Below, in pieces: positions 1-8,574 of a DNA stretch of 64,000 bases. The DNA lies in the NCBI RefSeq assembly GCF_900177615.1, contig NZ_FXAP01000005.1, forward strand, positions 62,001 through 126,000. Reading direction: 5' to 3'. The DNA comes from Plantibacter flavus. Its GTDB lineage: Bacteria > Actinomycetota > Actinomycetes > Actinomycetales > Microbacteriaceae. The stretch's first letter is position 1; every line of letters begins with the position of its first letter. The position numbers and the translations under genes are program-made. The notes beneath the pieces are model-generated. The model had not been told where the DNA came from. It was given only the letters and a program-made list of their open reading frames with translations, and searched no databases.

Positions 1-612
1 CGTGACGAGTTCGTCGACGCCACCGAACACGACCTCCTGGCGGGCGACGACACCCTGGAGCCGCAGGCTGTGGATCGGGATGCTCGAGACCTGCTGTCCC
101 CTCGCCCGCTGGTCGGTGTGCGGGGCGGCGACCGGCCCACGGTCGCCACGCGCGGCCATCATCAGCTCGGCGGTGCGCACGGCGGTTCCGGAGGGCGAGT
201 CCACCTTCGTGTCGCGGTGGGACTCGATGATCTCGATCGAGTCGAAGAAGCGGGCCGCGACGGTCGCGAGACTCGTCGACAGGACGGACCCCAGCGAGAA
301 GTTGGGGATGATGACGACGCCCTGCTCGGGCAGCTCGGCGAGCCGGCGGTCGAGTCGCTGAATGCGCTCGGCCGACCAACCGCTCGTCCCGACGAGCACG
401 TTGATCCCCTGAGCGACGGCGTGGTCGACGATCCGCTGGCTGACACCCGGCACCGTGACGTCGACGACGAGGTCCGCCCCGTCCATCTCGCTCAGCTCGC
501 TCGACGAACCGAGCGACGCGACCAGCTCGAAGTCGTCGAGTGAACCGATGATGCTGGTGAACAGTCGGCCCATCTTGCCGCTCGCGCCGGCCAGCGCCAC
601 TCGTGTCGTCAT
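1..612 (-). CDS. dapB: 4-hydroxy-tetrahydrodipicolinate reductase (partial, C-terminus off window)
   Basis: NAD(P)H-dependent cytoplasmic enzyme of diaminopimelate and lysine synthesis. The frame runs off the left edge: 204 N-terminal residues are present, and against a usual ~245 about 40 C-terminal residues lie outside. Visible motifs are the Rossmann loop GASGKMG (9-15), GTSGW (75-79) and ESHRDTKVDSPSGTA (130-144), which holds the catalytic-region His132 and Lys136; the second His of the common HH pair is Arg here. No Shine-Dalgarno precedes ATG 612, but TAAGCT lies six bases upstream, so the mRNA may be leaderless. The gene follows an M16 peptidase and a phosphatase, close to the usual actinobacterial order behind pnp. 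Confidence 0.95.
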   Translation of the reverse strand, partial: MTTRVALAGASGKMGRLFTSIIGSLDDFELVASLGSSSELSEMDGADLVVDVTVPGVSQRIVDHAVAQGINVLVGTSGWSAERIQRLDRRLAELPEQGVVIIPNFSLGSVLSTSLATVAARFFDSIEIIESHRDTKVDSPSGTAVRTAELMMAARGDRGPVAAPHTDQRARGQQVSSIPIHSLRLQGVVARQEVVFGGVDELVT

Positions 613-618
613 GCCCTC

Positions 619-624
619 AGCTTA
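619..624 (-). promoter_or_regulatory. candidate -10 hexamer of leaderless dapB
   Basis: TAAGCT read on the minus strand, six bases before the dapB ATG, with no ribosome binding site between. It fits the TANNNT actinobacterial -10 at the spacing expected for a transcript that starts on the A of ATG. No clear -35 is visible. Confidence 0.5.
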
Positions 625-659
625 CGTGCTGCCCGCCCGGGAGGCGGCGGGCCGCCCGG

Positions 660-1262
660 CTAGACGATGTGCGGCTCGGGAAGGCCCGTGCGGAGCTCCA
701 TGGGGAGGTGCGCGAGGTCGTTGTGGGTGATGAGGCTCCACGGACGCCCGGCGCGCTGGTGCAGCACCGTCAGTCCGCCGTTGGCCTGGTTGATGCTCAC
801 CCAGCGCCATGCGGGCGCCTGGAGCGCCTCGCGGACGAGCCACCCGATGACGAAGTTGTGCGTGATGAGCAGCTCGTGATGATCACCGCGCTTCGGCGAG
901 AGGAACTCGGCGGCGGCGTCGGCCATCTGCGCTTCGCCAGCCTCGATCTCCGCCTCGGTGATCGAGCCGAAGAAGGGGTCGAACGCCGACGGCGTCTCCG
1001 GTGTGCGACCGCTCGGGACGCAGTCGAAGAGCAGTGACGACGGCTCCGGTATGACGGCCGGCATCCGCTCGGCGATGATCTGGGCGGTCTCCGCGGCACG
1101 CTGCAACGGCGAGTGCCACGCCGCGGTCATCGGGACACCGCCGAGGCGCTCCGCGAGCAACTGAGCCTGCCGCCGACCGCGTGCCGACAGTGGTCCGTCG
1201 GGCAAGCCGTGCTCAGCGTGCTGCTGCTCGCCGTGTCTGACGAGATACAGGTAATGGGACAT
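660..1262 (-). CDS. histidine phosphatase family protein (phosphoglycerate mutase-like)
   Basis: A 200-residue histidine phosphatase superfamily protein. The nucleophile motif RHGE is at residues 9-12 (His10), and the acid/base region includes a RAAETAQ stretch near 65 and the distal His in LLITHNF, where many family members have SHGG. The substrate cannot be told from sequence; the fold covers small phosphometabolites and phosphoproteins. Its ATG directly abuts the TGA of the upstream M16 peptidase (TGAATG), so the two are almost certainly co-transcribed and translationally coupled. It lies between the peptidase and dapB, where many actinobacteria have dapB directly after the peptidase. Confidence 0.85.
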   Translation of the reverse strand: MSHYLYLVRHGEQQHAEHGLPDGPLSARGRRQAQLLAERLGGVPMTAAWHSPLQRAAETAQIIAERMPAVIPEPSSLLFDCVPSGRTPETPSAFDPFFGSITEAEIEAGEAQMADAAAEFLSPKRGDHHELLITHNFVIGWLVREALQAPAWRWVSINQANGGLTVLHQRAGRPWSLITHNDLAHLPMELRTGLPEPHIV

Positions 1263-2630
1263 TCAACGCACCCCCGCGATGATCGGAGCGAAGGTGTCCT
1301 CGTCGACGGCTCCGACCGCCGACACCGTGATGGGCTGCGCGGCGAGGTGCTGCGCGAGCTGCTGGACATCGTCCTGACCGACGGACTGCAGGCGACGGAT
1401 GCTCTCGTCGAGGTCGATGAACTCGCCGAGGGTCAGCTCCGCTCGACCGAGGCGACTCATGCGCGAGTCCGAGTCCTCCAGGGCCAGCGCCGAGGCGCCG
1501 CTCAGCTGGCCGAGCGCGCGCGACAACTCCTCGTCCGTCACGCCGTGCTCGGCGAGCCGGTGGAGCTCGGCGAGCATGAGCTCGGCCACGGTCGCCGCCT
1601 TCGCCGTGGAGCAGGCGGCAGCGAGGCCGAAGACGCCGGCGTCCGAGTAGCTGCCGGCGAACGAGTACACCGAGTAGGCGAGCCCACGCCGTTCTCGGAT
1701 CTCCTGGAACAGGCGGCTGGACATGCCGCCGCCGAGGATGGAGTTGAGCATGCTCATGGCGAATCGTCGCTCGTCGCCCGCGATGAGGCCCGCTCCGCCG
1801 ATCTGCAGGTGGACCTGCTCGGTGGGTCGGTGCACGACCGAGAGCGGCGAGCCGCCGACGATGGCAGCAGGAGCGAGGGTCCGACGCGCGACCGGTGCGG
1901 CCACCGCGTCCGCCGGCCAGCCCGCTTGCACGAGCGCCCCCGACACCTGGGCGACGAGCGCGTCGTGGTCGACGGCGCCGGCCGCCGTCACGATGACGTC
2001 GTTCGCGCGGTAATTGGCTCGGTAGTGCGCCACGACGGCGTCCCGGCCAACGTCGATGATCGACTGCGGGTGACCGCCGATGGGACGCCCGAGCGGGTGC
2101 TCGCCGAGCACACGCTCGAAGAACCGTTCGTTGGCGACGTCCCCTGGATCGTCGTCCATCATCGCGAGCTCTTCGAGGATGACACCGCGTTCGTTCTCGA
2201 ACTCGTCCGGGTCGAGCAGCGAGGAGGTGAGCATGTCGGTGATGACGTCCACCGCCATCGGCAGGTCGCGATCGCGCACCTTGGCGTAGTAGCAGGTGTG
2301 CTCCTTGGCTGTGAGCGCGTTGTGCTCGCCGCCGACGGCGTCGAAGGCGACCGCGATGTCGAGGGCGGAACGCGACGGCGTGCCCTTGAACAGGAGGTGC
2401 TCCAGGAAGTGCGTCGAGCCGAAGGTCGCCGGTCGATCGGCGGTCGCCGGTTGTTCGTCGCGGGAGCCGACGGCCACCCAGTAGCCGATCGTGGCACTGC
2501 GGCTGCCCGGCATGTGTTCGCTCAGGATGCGCAGCCCGTTGGGCAGGACCGTCCGCCGGACGAGCGCGTCCCCGGATGCGGTGAACGCGAGCTCGGGACG
2601 AGTGAGCGGAAAGTCGACGGCGGCGTTCAT
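1263..2630 (-). CDS. M16 family metallopeptidase (pitrilysin/processing peptidase-like)
   Basis: A 455-residue zinc peptidase of the insulinase/mitochondrial processing peptidase family. The inverted zinc motif HFLEH is at residues 74-78, with a distal Glu in the ERGVILEEL stretch about 75 residues later. The N-terminal half is catalytic and the C-terminal half (GGGMSSRLFQEIRE) is the inactive-type domain. Members of this family commonly sit directly downstream of pnp in Gram-positive bacteria, but here pnp is about 12.5 kb away. I chose ATG 2630 over an in-frame start 12 bases upstream because TATGGT lies seven bases before it, with no Shine-Dalgarno at either. The physiological substrate is unknown. 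Confidence 0.9.
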   Translation of the reverse strand: MNAAVDFPLTRPELAFTASGDALVRRTVLPNGLRILSEHMPGSRSATIGYWVAVGSRDEQPATADRPATFGSTHFLEHLLFKGTPSRSALDIAVAFDAVGGEHNALTAKEHTCYYAKVRDRDLPMAVDVITDMLTSSLLDPDEFENERGVILEELAMMDDDPGDVANERFFERVLGEHPLGRPIGGHPQSIIDVGRDAVVAHYRANYRANDVIVTAAGAVDHDALVAQVSGALVQAGWPADAVAAPVARRTLAPAAIVGGSPLSVVHRPTEQVHLQIGGAGLIAGDERRFAMSMLNSILGGGMSSRLFQEIRERRGLAYSVYSFAGSYSDAGVFGLAAACSTAKAATVAELMLAELHRLAEHGVTDEELSRALGQLSGASALALEDSDSRMSRLGRAELTLGEFIDLDESIRRLQSVGQDDVQQLAQHLAAQPITVSAVGAVDEDTFAPIIAGVR

Positions 2631-2637
2631 CACCCCA

Positions 2638-2643
2638 ACCATA
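2638..2643 (-). promoter_or_regulatory. candidate -10 hexamer of leaderless M16 peptidase gene
   Basis: TATGGT on the minus strand, seven bases before the chosen ATG. It supports the downstream start and a transcript beginning at or next to the start codon. Confidence 0.4.
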
Positions 2644-2700
2644 CGTCAGGTTCCCGGGCGTCGCGCGCGAGCGTCGGTGCGCGGTCGTCCGCCGGCCGAC

Positions 2701-3780
2701 TCAGCGCAAGCGACCGGAGACGCGGTCGAGCTCGAGGATCTGCCCGCGGCTCAGCCGCACGTCGGCCGCCGCGATGAGCGAGTCGACGTGAGCCGGCTGG
2801 GACGCGCTCGCGATGGGCGCGACGACGCCGGGACGTGACATGGCCCAGGCGAGCGCGGCCGAGGCCACCGTGCAGCGGTTCTCCTCCGCGATCTCGTCGA
2901 GGACGTGCAGGACCCGCAGCCCACGGCGGTGGAGGTGGGTCGCGGCGCGACTGCCGCGGGTGCTCGGGTCGAGGTCGGAGCGGGTGCGGTAGCGGCCCGT
3001 CAGGAACCCGTTCGCGAGGGCGAAGTAGGGCAGGACGCCGAGGTGCTGGGCCGTCGCGACGAGCGCGAGGGTGCTCTCGTAGGGCTCCCGATGCATGAGG
3101 CTGTAGTGCGTCTCGAGCGCGACGAACTGGGTGAAGCCGCTGGCCGAGAGGATCCGTGCCTCCATCAGTCGTTCAGGGGTCGTGTTCGAGGTGCCGAGGT
3201 AGCGGACCTTGCCGGTCTCGATCAACCAGTCGACCGTCCCGAGGCTGTCGGCCAACGGGATGCTCGGGTCGTCGTCGTGGAAGGACAGCAGGTCGATGTG
3301 GTCGGTCTGCAACCGTTCGAGCGCCGCCTCGACCGCACGGATGATGCTCACCGAGCCGAGACCCGGGTAGTCGGGGTGCCGGCCGATCTTCGTCGCGACC
3401 ACCATGTCGTCCCGGTTGCGGCGCTTCCGCATCCAGTTGCCGATGAGGATCTCGCTGCGGCCGCCCGCGTAGCTGTCGGCGGTGTCCACCATGTTGCCGC
3501 CGGAGTCGTGGAACCGGTCGAGGATGTCCGACGTCGTGTCGGGGTCGACCGTCCACCCGAACACGCTGCCGCCGAGCACGACCGGGAAGACCGACAACTC
3601 GGAGTCGCCGATCGTGCGCCTCGGTGCTTCAGAGGGCTCGGGGTCCTGGACGGGCGTCGGGAAGGACGGGTGCGGGACGAGCTGCTCGGGACGCCGACTC
3701 GCGTCGTCGTCGACGCCGTCCGCTGCTCCGCCGACCAGAGAACTGCCACGGGTGCTCGACGAGCGCCAGAGGTGTGGCAT
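2701..3780 (-). CDS. aldo/keto reductase (with N-terminal extension)
   Basis: NAD(P)H-dependent aldo/keto reductase of 359 residues with a TIM barrel. The catalytic Asp and Tyr lie in VDTADSY, the Lys in VATKIG, and the His position in LLSFHDDDP. Family members usually begin a few residues before the TIGDSELSVFPVVLGG stretch, so about 54 N-terminal residues are extra. They are Ser/Pro/Asp-rich and look disordered. ATG 3780 has a purine-rich GGGGCAGGGG before it and I see no better internal start, so the extension may be real. It lies 171 bases downstream of the CitE-like lyase on the same strand and could be read through from the leucine operon. Its substrate is unknown. Confidence 0.85.
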   Translation of the reverse strand: MPHLWRSSSTRGSSLVGGAADGVDDDASRRPEQLVPHPSFPTPVQDPEPSEAPRRTIGDSELSVFPVVLGGSVFGWTVDPDTTSDILDRFHDSGGNMVDTADSYAGGRSEILIGNWMRKRRNRDDMVVATKIGRHPDYPGLGSVSIIRAVEAALERLQTDHIDLLSFHDDDPSIPLADSLGTVDWLIETGKVRYLGTSNTTPERLMEARILSASGFTQFVALETHYSLMHREPYESTLALVATAQHLGVLPYFALANGFLTGRYRTRSDLDPSTRGSRAATHLHRRGLRVLHVLDEIAEENRCTVASAALAWAMSRPGVVAPIASASQPAHVDSLIAAADVRLSRGQILELDRVSGRLR

Positions 3781-3951
3781 CCCCTGCCCCTCTCTCGGTC
3801 CGCCGACCGGTGACGCGCTGCACCGTCGGGATCCGTGCGTGGAGCGACGGGCCGGTGCTTGCTCACCAGGCTAGAGGAGACCGGCGACTTCGGCTGGACG
3901 ACATCACGACCGGGTGGCAACTGATTCGTAACGATTGCGGGAGTCGGTCGA

Positions 3952-4794
3952 TCACCTCGGATCGACGGACATCTGGGCACGGGCGAGCACGAGTCGCGCG
4001 TGCCGCAGGAGCGGCTCGTCGACCATACGTCCCTCGTGCCGGAACACGCCGGCGGCCCCCACTGCGGCGTCGAGCAGCGTACGCGCCGCTTCCACCGATC
4101 GGGGGTCCGGGCGGTAGGCGGCGCGAACGGTCGGGACCTGTCCCGGGTGGATGCACGCGGAGGCGATGCAGCCGACGGCGGCCGCGTCCGCCGCCTCGTC
4201 CGCGAGCCCGTCGAGATCGTCGATGTCGAGGTGGACGGCGTCGATCGCGGCCACCCCGGCAGCTCCCGCGGCGAGCAGCACCGACGACCGCGCCTGTCTG
4301 ACGACGTCCCGGTATCGCCCGTCGGCCCCGCGGCTGCTCGTGCCGCCCAGGGAGGCGATGAGGTCTTCAGAGCCCCACATGAGCGCGACGACCGCAGGAT
4401 GGGCGGCAAACGCGGGTGCCTGCACGACACCGGCAGCGGTCTCGCACAGCGCGATGATCCGGACGTCCGGGATCGCGTCCACCAGCCGGTCGAGCGCCGC
4501 GGTCGTCTCCGTCTTCGCCAGCATCACCGTGCGATAGTCGGTGTCCGCGAGCGCCGCGACATCGTCGTCGAACTCGACGGTCCCAGCCGGGTCGATCCGG
4601 ACGACCGTTCGCGAGGGATCGAGCGGATGGTCGGCGATCGCCCGGCGGGCGGCCGGCTTGTCGGCCGGGGCCACGGCGTCCTCGAGATCGAGGATGACGG
4701 CATCCGCACGCGCCGCCGCCTTGTCGAAGCGGTCGGGGCGGTCTGCTGGGACGAAGAGGATCGCCGGCCCCAGGTCGAACGCCGCGCCGGTCAC
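3952..4794 (-). CDS. CitE-like HpcH/HpaI aldolase family CoA-ester lyase
   Basis: A 280-residue TIM-barrel lyase of the CitE/HpcH family. Key motifs are the metal/CoA region LDLEDAVAP (35-43), a conserved TETTAALDR, and WGSEDL. The reported Mycobacterium tuberculosis homologue Rv2498c cleaves (R)-3-hydroxy-3-methylglutaryl-CoA and citramalyl-CoA. The same gene neighbourhood here (MaoC, acyl-CoA dehydrogenase, methylcrotonyl-CoA carboxylase) points to the last step of leucine breakdown, giving acetyl-CoA and acetoacetate. The GTG start overlaps the MaoC stop (GTGA), which fixes the start and implies coupled translation. Citrate lyase activity is unlikely because citDFX partners are absent. The substrate assignment is inference from context. 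Confidence 0.85.
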   Translation of the reverse strand: MTGAAFDLGPAILFVPADRPDRFDKAAARADAVILDLEDAVAPADKPAARRAIADHPLDPSRTVVRIDPAGTVEFDDDVAALADTDYRTVMLAKTETTAALDRLVDAIPDVRIIALCETAAGVVQAPAFAAHPAVVALMWGSEDLIASLGGTSSRGADGRYRDVVRQARSSVLLAAGAAGVAAIDAVHLDIDDLDGLADEAADAAAVGCIASACIHPGQVPTVRAAYRPDPRSVEAARTLLDAAVGAAGVFRHEGRMVDEPLLRHARLVLARAQMSVDPR

Positions 4795-5288
4795 GATGCA
4801 CCCGAGCACTGGACGAGCGTGCTCCTCGTCGCGGTCGCGACGACGACGCCGTCCTGGTTCCGACCCGTGTGGAGCAGGGTGACGACACCCTCGCCCGGCC
4901 TCGACGACGACAGCCGTTTGGCCGTCACGAGCGTCTCGGCGTACAGCGTGTCGCCGTGGTGCATCGGGTTCGGGAAGGCGATGTCGGTGAAGCCCAGGTT
5001 CGCGACGATCGTCTGCTCGGTGAGCTGCGCGACCGACAGCCCCACGAGCGTCGAGAGCGTCAGCATCGAGTTCACGAGCCGTTCGCCGAACGGCCCGGTC
5101 GCGGACCACGCGGCATCCACGTGCAGCGACTGCCCGTTCATCGTGAGGGTCGAGAACAGGACGTTGTCGGCTTCCGTGAGGGTGCGTCCGGGGCGATGGC
5201 GGTAGGTCGCACCCACCACGAACTCCTCGAAGTACAGGCCTCGCTGCTCGATGACGGGGCCGGACGTCGTCTCGGACGAGTCGGTCAT
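4791..5288 (-). CDS. MaoC family dehydratase (probable methylglutaconyl-CoA/itaconyl-CoA hydratase)
   Basis: A 165-residue single hot-dog-fold hydratase. Visible are the EFVVGATYRHRPGRTLTEAD entry, where the hydratase Asp sits, and FPNPMHHGDTLYAETLV, typical of MaoC-like (R)-specific enoyl-CoA hydratases. The neighbour order matches Rv2499c of M. tuberculosis, placed in leucine and itaconate breakdown. Here it would hydrate the carboxylase product to 3-hydroxy-3-methylglutaryl-CoA of R configuration for the CitE-like lyase. Two ATGs occur in tandem, and the second (5288) has a GAGG Shine-Dalgarno at better spacing. It lies seven bases behind the acyl-CoA dehydrogenase stop and overlaps the lyase start. 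Confidence 0.85.
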   Translation of the reverse strand: MTDSSETTSGPVIEQRGLYFEEFVVGATYRHRPGRTLTEADNVLFSTLTMNGQSLHVDAAWSATGPFGERLVNSMLTLSTLVGLSVAQLTEQTIVANLGFTDIAFPNPMHHGDTLYAETLVTAKRLSSSRPGEGVVTLLHTGRNQDGVVVATATRSTLVQCSGAS

Positions 5289-5295
5289 CATGACC

Positions 5296-6462
5296 TCACG
5301 ACGCGAAGCCGAGTTCGCGGGCGATGATCATGAGCTGCACCTCGGTGGTGCCCTCACCGATCTCGAGGATCTTCGAGTCCCGGTAGTGCCGCGCCACCGG
5401 GTTCTCGTTGAGGAACCCGTAGCCGCCGAAGATCTGGGTCGCGTCGCGCGCGTTGTCCATCGCGGCCTCCCCGGCGACCATCTTCGCGATGGAGGCCTCC
5501 ATCTTGTAGGGCGCGCCTCGGAACATGCGCGACGCGGCGTCGTAGTACGCCTGCCTGGCGGTGTGGACCCGCGCCTGCATCTTCGCGATCCGGAAGGCGA
5601 TCCACTGGTTGTCGCCGATCGCTCGACCGAAGACGACCCGCTCCTTGGCGTAGCGGATCGCCTCCTCGAGGCAGCCCTGGGCCGCTCCGACGGCGAGCGC
5701 GGCCACGGCGATCCGTCCACCGTCGAGCGCCGTGAGGAAGTTGGCGTATCCGCGCCCGCGTTCGCCGAGCAGGTTGCCCTCCGGCACGCGGACGTCCTCG
5801 AACCGCAGCGGGTGGGTGTCGGAGGTGTGCCACCCGACCTTGTCGTAGGGCGGTAGCGCGGTGAAGCCCGGCGTCGGGACCGGCACGAGGATCGACGACA
5901 GCTCCTTCGTCACCCGGCCGTCGGATCGGACCCGCTCCCCCGTGACGGCCGTGACCGTCACGAGACGGGTGATCTCGCTCCCGGAGTTGGTGATGAACTG
6001 CTTCGTGCCGTTGATCACCCACTCACCGTCGACGAGCTCGGCGGTGGTCTCCGTCGCGCCTGCATCACTGCCGGCACGCGCCTCGGTGAGACCGAACGCG
6101 GCGAGCGCCTGCCCGCTCGCGAGCTGCGGGATCCACTCCTCGCGCTGGGCGTCGGTGCCGTACAGGTAGATCGGCATGGCTCCGAGGCCGACGCCGGCCT
6201 CGAGGGTGACGCCGATGCTCTGATCGACGCGTCCGAGCTGCTCGACGGCGAGGCAGAGCGCGAAGTAGTCCATCCCCCCGCCGCCGAGTTCCTTCGGGAA
6301 CGGTAGCCCGAAGAGTCCCAGCTCCCCCATCTGCGCGATGATGTCGTATGGCAGGCGGCGTTCGGTGTCGTACTGATAGGCGGCGGGCGCGACGACCTCG
6401 TCGGCGAACGCCTTGACCGTGTCGACGATCCGCTGGTGCTCGGGGCTGAGCTCGGTGTTCAT
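5296..6462 (-). CDS. acyl-CoA dehydrogenase (isovaleryl-CoA dehydrogenase by context)
   Basis: FAD-dependent acyl-CoA dehydrogenase, 388 residues, full length for the family. Landmarks are AFGLTEARAGSDA (FAD/substrate region), GTKQFITNS, QIFGGYGFLNE and the C-terminal EIGEGTTEVQ. The operon puts it at isovaleryl-CoA to 3-methylcrotonyl-CoA, directly before methylcrotonyl-CoA carboxylase. The Glu of EGT is the usual catalytic base position of short/medium-chain enzymes. In human isovaleryl-CoA dehydrogenase that position is not Glu and the base lies elsewhere, so 2-methylbutyryl- or isobutyryl-CoA are also possible substrates. The ATG overlaps the upstream stop (ATGA), which fixes the start. 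An electron-transfer flavoprotein partner is not in the window. Confidence 0.9.
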   Translation of the reverse strand: MNTELSPEHQRIVDTVKAFADEVVAPAAYQYDTERRLPYDIIAQMGELGLFGLPFPKELGGGGMDYFALCLAVEQLGRVDQSIGVTLEAGVGLGAMPIYLYGTDAQREEWIPQLASGQALAAFGLTEARAGSDAGATETTAELVDGEWVINGTKQFITNSGSEITRLVTVTAVTGERVRSDGRVTKELSSILVPVPTPGFTALPPYDKVGWHTSDTHPLRFEDVRVPEGNLLGERGRGYANFLTALDGGRIAVAALAVGAAQGCLEEAIRYAKERVVFGRAIGDNQWIAFRIAKMQARVHTARQAYYDAASRMFRGAPYKMEASIAKMVAGEAAMDNARDATQIFGGYGFLNENPVARHYRDSKILEIGEGTTEVQLMIIARELGFAS

Positions 6463-8570
6463 GCTGATGCTCCGTTCGTGGGTGCTGCATCGGTTGGGGC
6501 TGCGTTCAGGTGGGTTGCGACGGGGTCTGCGGCGATCGTCGCGACCGACTGACGGGTGGCGACCGTGCCACCCGTGGCGACGTGGAGGGTGACCGTGCCG
6601 TCGCTCGTGGCGGTGAGGAGGTGCTCCATCTTCATCGCTTCGACGGTGACGAGCGGCTGACCGGCGGTGACGGCGTCGCCGCTCGTGACGTGCACGGCCG
6701 TGACGGTGCCGGGCATCGGCGTCCGCACCTCCGGATCGACCGCCCCGGCCGCGGTCGGATCCCCGCCGGCTGGGAGCGCCTCGCGCGGGACCACCTCGAC
6801 CACACTGATGGCACCGTCGAGCGCGATCCACCGTTCGTCCCCCACACGGACGGTCTCCAACGGGGTGCTGACACCGTCGTGCTCGAACCACAGGGTGCCG
6901 TCCGACCCGCTGAGGACCGCGGCCCGGGTCGGTGCCGCGTCATCGACGGAGACGCTCGCGTCGTCGCTCGAGCCACGCACCTCGAAGCGGACGATGCGTC
7001 CGTCCTCAAGACGCAGGTGCTGTCGCGTCGGTGCTGCCGTCCCGAGGCGCCACCCACCCGGATCCGACCACGGCGTCCCGAGTCCGGCGGTCCGCGCTGC
7101 GGCCTCGGATCGCCGGTCGTCCGTTTCGGCGAGCGCCACCGCGGTCAGGACCCGCTCGGACGTCGCAGCGGACGGGCTGTCGTCGAGCAGATCGGCGATG
7201 AGACCGGTGTGCAGTCGTCCCGCGACGACCTCCTCGTCGGCGAGGAGCCGCCGGAGGAAGTCGAGGTTCGTGCGGACGCCGAAGACCACCGTCGCCGCGA
7301 GCGCGGCATCGAGTCGCCGGAGCGCGGTCTCGCGATCCTCGGCCCAGCACACGATCTTCGCGAGCATGGGGTCGTACCAGGGACCGACGAACTGCCCGGC
7401 GACGATGCCGCCGTCGATGCGGACGCCCGGCCCCTGCGGCAGACGCACCCGCTCGAGCACCCCGGTCTGGGGCAGGAAGCCCTTCGACGGGTCCTCCGCG
7501 TACAGCCGTGCTTCCACCGCGTGACCCCGCAGGACGACGTCGTCCTGCGTCATCGTCAGTGGTTCGCCGGCGGCGACGCGCACCTGCCACTCCACGAGGT
7601 CGAGACCCGTGACGAGCTCGGTGACCGGATGCTCCACCTGCAGCCGCGTGTTCATCTCGAGGAAGGCGAACTCGTCGGGTCGGTCGTCGGCGACGAGGAA
7701 CTCGACGGTCCCCACCCCTCGGTAGCCGACGCTCCGGGCGACCGTGCAGGCCGCCTCGCCGAGTCGCGCCCGCTGCCGGTCGTCGGTGAGCGGCGACGGG
7801 GACTCCTCCACCACCTTCTGGTGCCGACGCTGGAGCGAGCACTCACGCTCCCCGAGGTGCACGACCGCACCGTGGGCGTCCGCGAGCACCTGCACCTCGA
7901 TGTGCCGGGGTCTCGTGACGAACCGCTCGAGGAGGAGCGTGGCGTCGCCGAAGGCCGCCTCGGCCACCCGGTGCGCGGAGGCGATGGCCGATGGGAGTTC
8001 CTCGGCGCGCTCCACGACCTGCATCCCCTTGCCGCCGCCACCACCCGCCGGCTTCACGATGAGCGGGAAGCCGATGGCGGCGCCGGCACGGACGAGTGCG
8101 TCGTCGTCGAGCGAGGCGTCGGCGACGCCCTCGATGATCGGGACGCCTTGAGCCGCGACGTGGTCCTTCGCCCGGATCTTGTCGCCCATGAGGACCAAGG
8201 CGCGCTCGTCCGGTCCGATGAAGACGATCCCCGCAGCGGCGAGCGCCCTCGCGAGCGCGGGTTGTTCGGACAGGAATCCGTAGCCCGGGTGCACCGCCTC
8301 GGCCCCGGTCCTGACGGCGGCTCGGACGACGGCGTCGACGTCGAGATAGCTGTCCGAGGCCGGCGCGGGTCCCAGGCGGACGGCGCGGTCCGCGAGCCGG
8401 ACATGTGGGGCGTCGCGGTCCGCGTCGCTGAAGACCGCGATGCTCTCGATGTCCATCGCTGTGAGCGTGCGGATCACGCGACAGGCGATCTCGCCGCGGT
8501 TCGCGACGAGGACGGAGCGGAAGGGACGCGCGGATGCGTGGCCCGTACGGTTCGGTGTCTGGATCGTCAT
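6459..8570 (-). CDS. mccA: methylcrotonyl-CoA carboxylase alpha (biotin-carrying) subunit
   Basis: A 703-residue biotin carboxylase and biotin carrier in one chain. The N-terminal carboxylase has VLVANRGEIACRVIRT, the ATP-grasp glycine loop KPAGGGGGKGM, and EMNTRLQVEHPVTE with the catalytic Glu/Arg cluster. A BT-like linker domain follows (about 480-600), and the C-terminal carrier has VEAMKMEH with biotinylated Lys near residue 647. The partner is the carboxyltransferase four bases upstream, whose sequence identifies the pair as methylcrotonyl-CoA carboxylase rather than acetyl- or propionyl-CoA carboxylase. The tail after the carrier domain is Ala/Thr/Pro-rich. ATG 8570 is the only start consistent with the carboxylase N-terminus. 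Confidence 0.92.
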   Translation of the reverse strand: MTIQTPNRTGHASARPFRSVLVANRGEIACRVIRTLTAMDIESIAVFSDADRDAPHVRLADRAVRLGPAPASDSYLDVDAVVRAAVRTGAEAVHPGYGFLSEQPALARALAAAGIVFIGPDERALVLMGDKIRAKDHVAAQGVPIIEGVADASLDDDALVRAGAAIGFPLIVKPAGGGGGKGMQVVERAEELPSAIASAHRVAEAAFGDATLLLERFVTRPRHIEVQVLADAHGAVVHLGERECSLQRRHQKVVEESPSPLTDDRQRARLGEAACTVARSVGYRGVGTVEFLVADDRPDEFAFLEMNTRLQVEHPVTELVTGLDLVEWQVRVAAGEPLTMTQDDVVLRGHAVEARLYAEDPSKGFLPQTGVLERVRLPQGPGVRIDGGIVAGQFVGPWYDPMLAKIVCWAEDRETALRRLDAALAATVVFGVRTNLDFLRRLLADEEVVAGRLHTGLIADLLDDSPSAATSERVLTAVALAETDDRRSEAAARTAGLGTPWSDPGGWRLGTAAPTRQHLRLEDGRIVRFEVRGSSDDASVSVDDAAPTRAAVLSGSDGTLWFEHDGVSTPLETVRVGDERWIALDGAISVVEVVPREALPAGGDPTAAGAVDPEVRTPMPGTVTAVHVTSGDAVTAGQPLVTVEAMKMEHLLTATSDGTVTLHVATGGTVATRQSVATIAADPVATHLNAAPTDAAPTNGASA

Positions 8571-8574
8571 GCCG

